The notes below the pieces were generated by a model. The model saw nothing but the letters and a program-made list of their open reading frames with translations. It ran no database searches and had not been told where the DNA came from. From positions 79,941,994 to 80,005,993 of the forward strand of contig NC_073313.1 in the NCBI RefSeq assembly GCF_027595985.1: DNA of 64,000 nucleotides. The letters are read 5' to 3'. A program made the position numbers and the translations under genes. Source of the DNA: Sorex araneus (taxonomy: Eukaryota; Chordata; Mammalia; Eulipotyphla; Soricidae). Every line of letters starts with the position of its first letter. The first letter of the stretch is position 1. Below are positions 60,016 to 64,000 of the stretch, piece by piece.

Positions 60016-60325
60016 GTGTCAGAAGTGAGTCCAAACCCCAAGTAGGCACTGAAGGGATCCACCACTCCCTGTAAAGTGGGCGCCTTGGCCTCCCTTTCCC
60101 AGCTCTTTGGACTCACAGGTCAGCTTCCGTTACCTAAATCTGAAGAGGACATCCTGGCTATCCCAATCACATTAGGCCAATAGTCCACTAGCCTATTCTA
60201 ATCAGAATACTCTCCAAACCACCAAAATAATAGTGAACACACATAATTAACAATCCCAATGAAAAAGAACACAACCCCTGAAGCTACATTACTGGCCCCA
60301 CATAAGCCACAGAGGAGCACTAAAC

Positions 60326-60466
60326 AGGTAGTATTCTTTAAAAAAAAAATTATGAATCACTGTGAGACAGTTACAAGCTTTAATTTTGGGTTACAATCAC
60401 ACAATTATCAAACACCCATCCCTCCACTAGTGCAAATTCCCCACCACCAATAGAGGTAGTATTCTT
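60326..60466 (-). mobile_element. 115-bp L1 3' end insertion with 13-bp TSD
   Basis: An antisense L1 3' UTR piece at 60339-60453 bounded by aggtagtattctt at 60326-60338 and 60454-60466. It is a complete but extremely truncated insertion inside the 5' UTR of another L1. Confidence 0.93.
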
Positions 60467-60580
60467 AAAGAGGAAAAAAGAGAACACCATCGACCGAGCC
60501 CATCTAGAATCCTCCCTTGCAACAAGAGGTGGTCACTGATAGTGAACTGAAGGGACCCACCTCCATACTACCACAACAAC

Positions 60581-61512
60581 ATGAAGAAACAGCGCAAATC
60601 TCACCCAGGAGTAGTGGATGAAGAGCCCTAAAGCCTCATCAGGAAATTACCACAAATATAATCTCTCAGACAAAGAATTCAGAGAAGAAATGTCTAAGAT
60701 GTTCAACAAACTCAAAGAAACGGTGGAACAGACATCTATAAGTTAAAGGACAACATGAAACAGCGGAACAGACAGCCAAGAAAATATAGGAAGAAATGAG
60801 AGCAGAAATAAGAAAGCTATAACAGAAGTATCACTAATAAAGGATTCAGTAGATAAAAAACTCAGTGGGTGCTCTCAACAGTAAAATGAGTACAGCTGAA
60901 GACAGAATCAGTGAGTTTGAAGATGAGCTGCTGAAAACATACAGGGAACAACATACAATGGGAAGAGACAACAAAATAGCTCTAGGCAAGTCAGAGACCA
61001 AGGGGATGAACTCTGGAGGAACAGCATAAGAATCATCAGAGTACCAGATGGACAGGGAGGCAACCCCAATGAAAAAGCAATAGTTAAAGATATCATTGCC
61101 GAGACACTCCCAGAGCTGGAGAATGCAGGCATATAGATCCAAGGAACCCAAAGGGTACCAGCTAAAAGAGACCTTAATAAAGACTCCAAAACATATCATA
61201 ATCAGAATGATGGATACTACGGATAGAGACACAATACTGCAAGCAGCAATGTCAAAGAAGGAAATCCCATATAAAGGAGCACCCCTTAGATTTACAGCAG
61301 ACTTATCAGAGGAAACTTTCCGAGCCTGAAGACAACGGTGGGATATAGTGAAAAAGCTCAATGAAATGAACACCTCACCAAGAATACTTTATCTGGCTAA
61401 ACTCTCACTCAAACTCAAAGGAATGATAAACTCTTTCTTGGATAAACAACAAATCAGGAACTAAATAGACTCAAAACCAAGCTTAGAAGAAGGACGAAAG
61501 GGGCGACTGTAA
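60581..61512 (+). pseudogene. L1 ORF1, broken
   Basis: Begins MKKQRKSHPG at 60581, homologous to the ORF1 at 15847. Coiled-coil and RRM parts are recognisable but shattered by stops and frameshifts (for example near 60650, 60840 and 61134). The final part from about 61096, containing PKHIIIRMMDTTDRDTIL, is better preserved. Confidence 0.85.
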
Positions 61513-63275
61513 GAAAAACCCCTACAAACACAACAAACCTCTACAAAAAGATGGCACAAAACCCCATGACAATAATCTCTCTCAATGTCAATGGTCTAAA
61601 TGTACCAATTAAGAGACAGAGTGGGAAAATGGATTAAAAAATTCAACCCAACATTCTGCTGCCTACAAGAAACACATCTAAACAGTCAGAGCAAACACAG
61701 ACAAAGTCAAAGGATAGAAAACAATCCTTCAAGCAAAAAACTTCCTCAAAAAAGCCTCGGGGACAATACAAGTATCCGAAAACATCGATTTCAGGCTGAA
61801 AAAATATTAGACAGGACAGTGAAGGCCACATTTTAATAATCAGGGGATATATACAACAGGAAAAAAATCACACTCCTAAACACATATGCATCCAATGAAG
61901 GACCAGCTAAATACTTAAAACAACTGTTAACAGATTCCAAGGAGGACATTGGTAGCAACACAATAGTAGTTAGAGACTTCAACACCGCCCTATCACCGCT
62001 TGATAGATCAACCAGACTAAAACTCAACAAGGAAGTACTAGCTTTGAACAAATACATGGAAGAGAGAGGACTAATAGATGTATACAGAGACTTTCACCCC
62101 CCAAAAATTGAATACACATTCTTTTCCAATGCACATGGAACATTCTCCAAAATAGACCATGTGCTGGGCCACAAAACATACCTCAATAGAATCAGAAGAC
62201 AGAAATTGTATCAACTGTTTTTTCAGACCACGATGTACTGAAGATAGAAGTTAATCACACAGAAACAGAGAATCAAATAAAAAACCTAAAAATTAAACAA
62301 CTCAATGTTGATCAATGAGTGGGTCAGAGAGGAAATCAAGGAATAAATCAAAAGATACCTGGAAACAAATGAGAATGAAGACATGAGCTACCAGAACTTG
62401 TGGGATGCATCTAAAGCAGTGTTGAGGGGGAAATATATAGCTCTGCAAGCATTTCTCAGGAAGGAAGAAAGGGTCCACATAAATAACCTGACTTCACAGC
62501 TCAAGATCTTAGAAAAATTCCAACAAAAGGGGTTCAAACCAGGCAGGAGGAAGGAAATAACAAAACTTAGAGCAGAAATTAACAACACAAAAACCCAAAG
62601 ATTTATCCAAAAGATCAATGAAACCAAGAGCTGGTACTTTGAGAAAAAAAACAAGATTGATAAATCACTAGCAAGACTCATAAAGAAAGAGAGAACCCTA
62701 ATAAACTGAATCAGAAAGGAAAAGGGGGACATCATATCAGAAACCAAAGAAATTCAAAAGATAATCAGAGATTACTTTGAAAGGCTGTACACTACAAAAC
62801 AAGAGAACCTAGAAGAAATGGATATATTCCTGGATTCCTATAGCCTCCCAAGGCTGAGCCAAGAAGATCTGGAATACCTGAATAGACCTATTACCATCAC
62901 ATAAATTGAAAACAGTAATTAAATATCTTCCCCAAAACAAAAGCCCAGGTCCAGATGGATTCACTAGCAAATTCTTTCAAATACTTCAAGAGGACCTATT
63001 GCCAGTCCTTTTCAAGCTTTTCCAGGAAATTGAAGAAACAGAAACTTTTCCAAACAGTTTCTATGAGGCACATATCACGCTAATACCAAAAGCAAACAGA
63101 AACACCACCAAAAAAGAAAATTACAGGCCGATATCCCTGATAAACACGGATATGAAGATCCTCAATAAAATATTAGCAAAAAGAATCCAGTAATTTATCA
63201 AAAAGATCATACAACACGACCAAGTGGGATTCATCCGGGGGATGCAAGGATGGTTTAACATTCGCAAGTCAATCA

Positions 63276-63357
63276 ATATCATATCATATCATATCATATC
63301 ATATCATATCATATCATATCATATCATATCATATCATATCATATCATCATCATCATC
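63276..63357. repeat. Pentanucleotide microsatellite, 14 copies of ATATC
   Basis: Fourteen uninterrupted ATATC units (63276-63345) followed by a short ATC run. On the minus strand this is the simple-repeat tail at the 3' end of an RTE-derived insertion, equivalent to the gacagt or gat tails of other copies. Confidence 0.95.
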
Positions 63358-63818
63358 CCCATTGATCATCAAATTTCTTGAGCATTCTCCGTTCATCCTA
63401 CCCCTGAGATTTTAGAAGCCTCTCTTTACTCATCTTTCCCGACGATGTCGCATTGGAGGCTCTTTCAGGATCAGGGGAATGAGACCCAGCACTGTTACTG
63501 GTTTTGGCATATGAATACACCATGGGGAGTTTGTGAGGCTCTCCCATGTGGGCAGGAAACTCTCGGTAGCTTGCCAGGTTCTCCCAGAGGGAGAAGTAGG
63601 CTATAAAATATCTGGGAGCTTCTGGGAGCTTGGTTTTAAGTCTCTGGATGTTGGCCGTTGGTGGGATTACACGGCGCTGGGGGCAGTCCCTGGGTGTGAC
63701 CGCCTAGCTACTGGAAAATGGTAAATCTGGGCGGAAGAGGCCCAGGTCCGATCCGAGCAGGCTTGGAGGTCTCAGCCCCTCCAAGGGCTATCATATCATT
63801 TATATGATATTGTGAGGT
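63277..63818 (-). mobile_element. RTE-derived non-autonomous insertion with unclassified unit
   Basis: In element sense (minus strand): complement of the unclassified unit (63790-63620), RTE 5' UTR (about 63610-63395, through 'cttctaaaatctcaggggta'), a short version of the RTE 3' end ('gctcaagaaatttgatgatc'), then the simple-repeat tail. An aatatcat copy at each junction with L1 ORF2 (about 63274 and 63817) looks like the TSD. No RTE coding sequence remains. Confidence 0.83.
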
Positions 63819-64000
63819 CCCACACACAATATCATATAAATGAAAGATAAAAACCATATAATCATATCAATACATGCAGATAAAGCATTTGACAAGATCC
63901 AGCACCTTTTTATGATAAAAACTCTCACCAATATGGGAATTTAAGGAACTTTTCTTAATATAGTTAAAGCCATCTACCACAAGCCTTACGGCAAGCACTA

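Larger units (their letters stand above)
60016..64000 (+). mobile_element. L1, sense, 5' UTR to ORF2, running off the window
   Basis: 5' UTR about 60016-60580, ORF1 60581-61512, ORF2 from 61551. It is interrupted twice: by an L1 3' fragment in the 5' UTR (60339-60453) and by an RTE-derived composite in ORF2 (63277-63818). ORF2 resumes at about 63819 and is cut by the window end. Confidence 0.88.
61551..64000 (+). pseudogene. L1 ORF2, broken and interrupted
   Basis: ATG at 61551. Early endonuclease part (QETHLNSQ near 61660), then 62044-62240 and 62383-62709. The RT start has [14 protein letters not shown] within 62906-63193. Frameshifts near 61840 and 62240, then a 0.54-kb insertion at 63277. 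Incomplete at the right edge. Confidence 0.85.

Noticed and set aside
63276-63357. CRISPR-like or satellite array
   Set aside because: A pure pentamer run without spacers; it is the tail of a retroposed insertion in a mammalian genome.

Overview
The window is mammalian nuclear DNA, most likely from a shrew (Sorex or a close relative) and probably from the X chromosome. The shrew call rests on dozens of copies of two tRNA-headed SINE types that I recognise as shrew-type, many L1 fragments, and an RTE-class LINE of the kind I recall being reported as shared by the common shrew and parasitic nematodes. The X call is inferred from RTL8, which is X-linked in other placental mammals, and from an inverted-repeat architecture like that of mammalian X palindromes. 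Three intact protein-coding genes are supported: RTL8 and two intronless casein-kinase-2-alpha-like genes, all on the minus strand. Everything else recognisable is transposon-derived.

Layout. 1-2175 is one arm of an inverted repeat and 20130-22128 is the other. The left arm runs off the window edge, so the true arms are longer than seen. The 18-kb spacer is almost solid transposon: an old antisense L1 (3000-7990), then a sense L1 (8000-8650, resuming at about 18340) split by an RTE element (8651-17490), itself split by a full-length antisense L1 (10585-16389). 22129-26500 carries a large CpG island with RTL8 (23195-23536), then a polypurine tract. 26506-28450 is the first CK2-alpha-like gene plus upstream flank. 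28450-53860 is gene-poor, with many SINEs and short L1 3' ends. 53895-55665 is the second CK2-alpha-like gene with a homologous flank, so the two loci arose by DNA duplication. 55668-64000 is three consecutive sense L1 copies interrupted by RTE-derived composite insertions.

How the parts relate. The genes do not form a pathway. RTL8 is a domesticated Ty3/gypsy Gag. The two kinase genes look like a retrogene that was later duplicated and then diverged. The mobile elements do interlock: the long SINE type consists of the SINE head joined to both ends of the RTE element, so it was probably mobilised by the RTE, whereas the short type ends in poly(A) and was probably mobilised by L1.

In the entries, SINE type A is the short poly(A)-ended form (about 170 bp) and SINE type B is the long form with the RTE-derived tail (about 240 bp). 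Coordinates of old repeats are good to about 10-20 bases; where a target-site duplication (TSD) is given they are exact.
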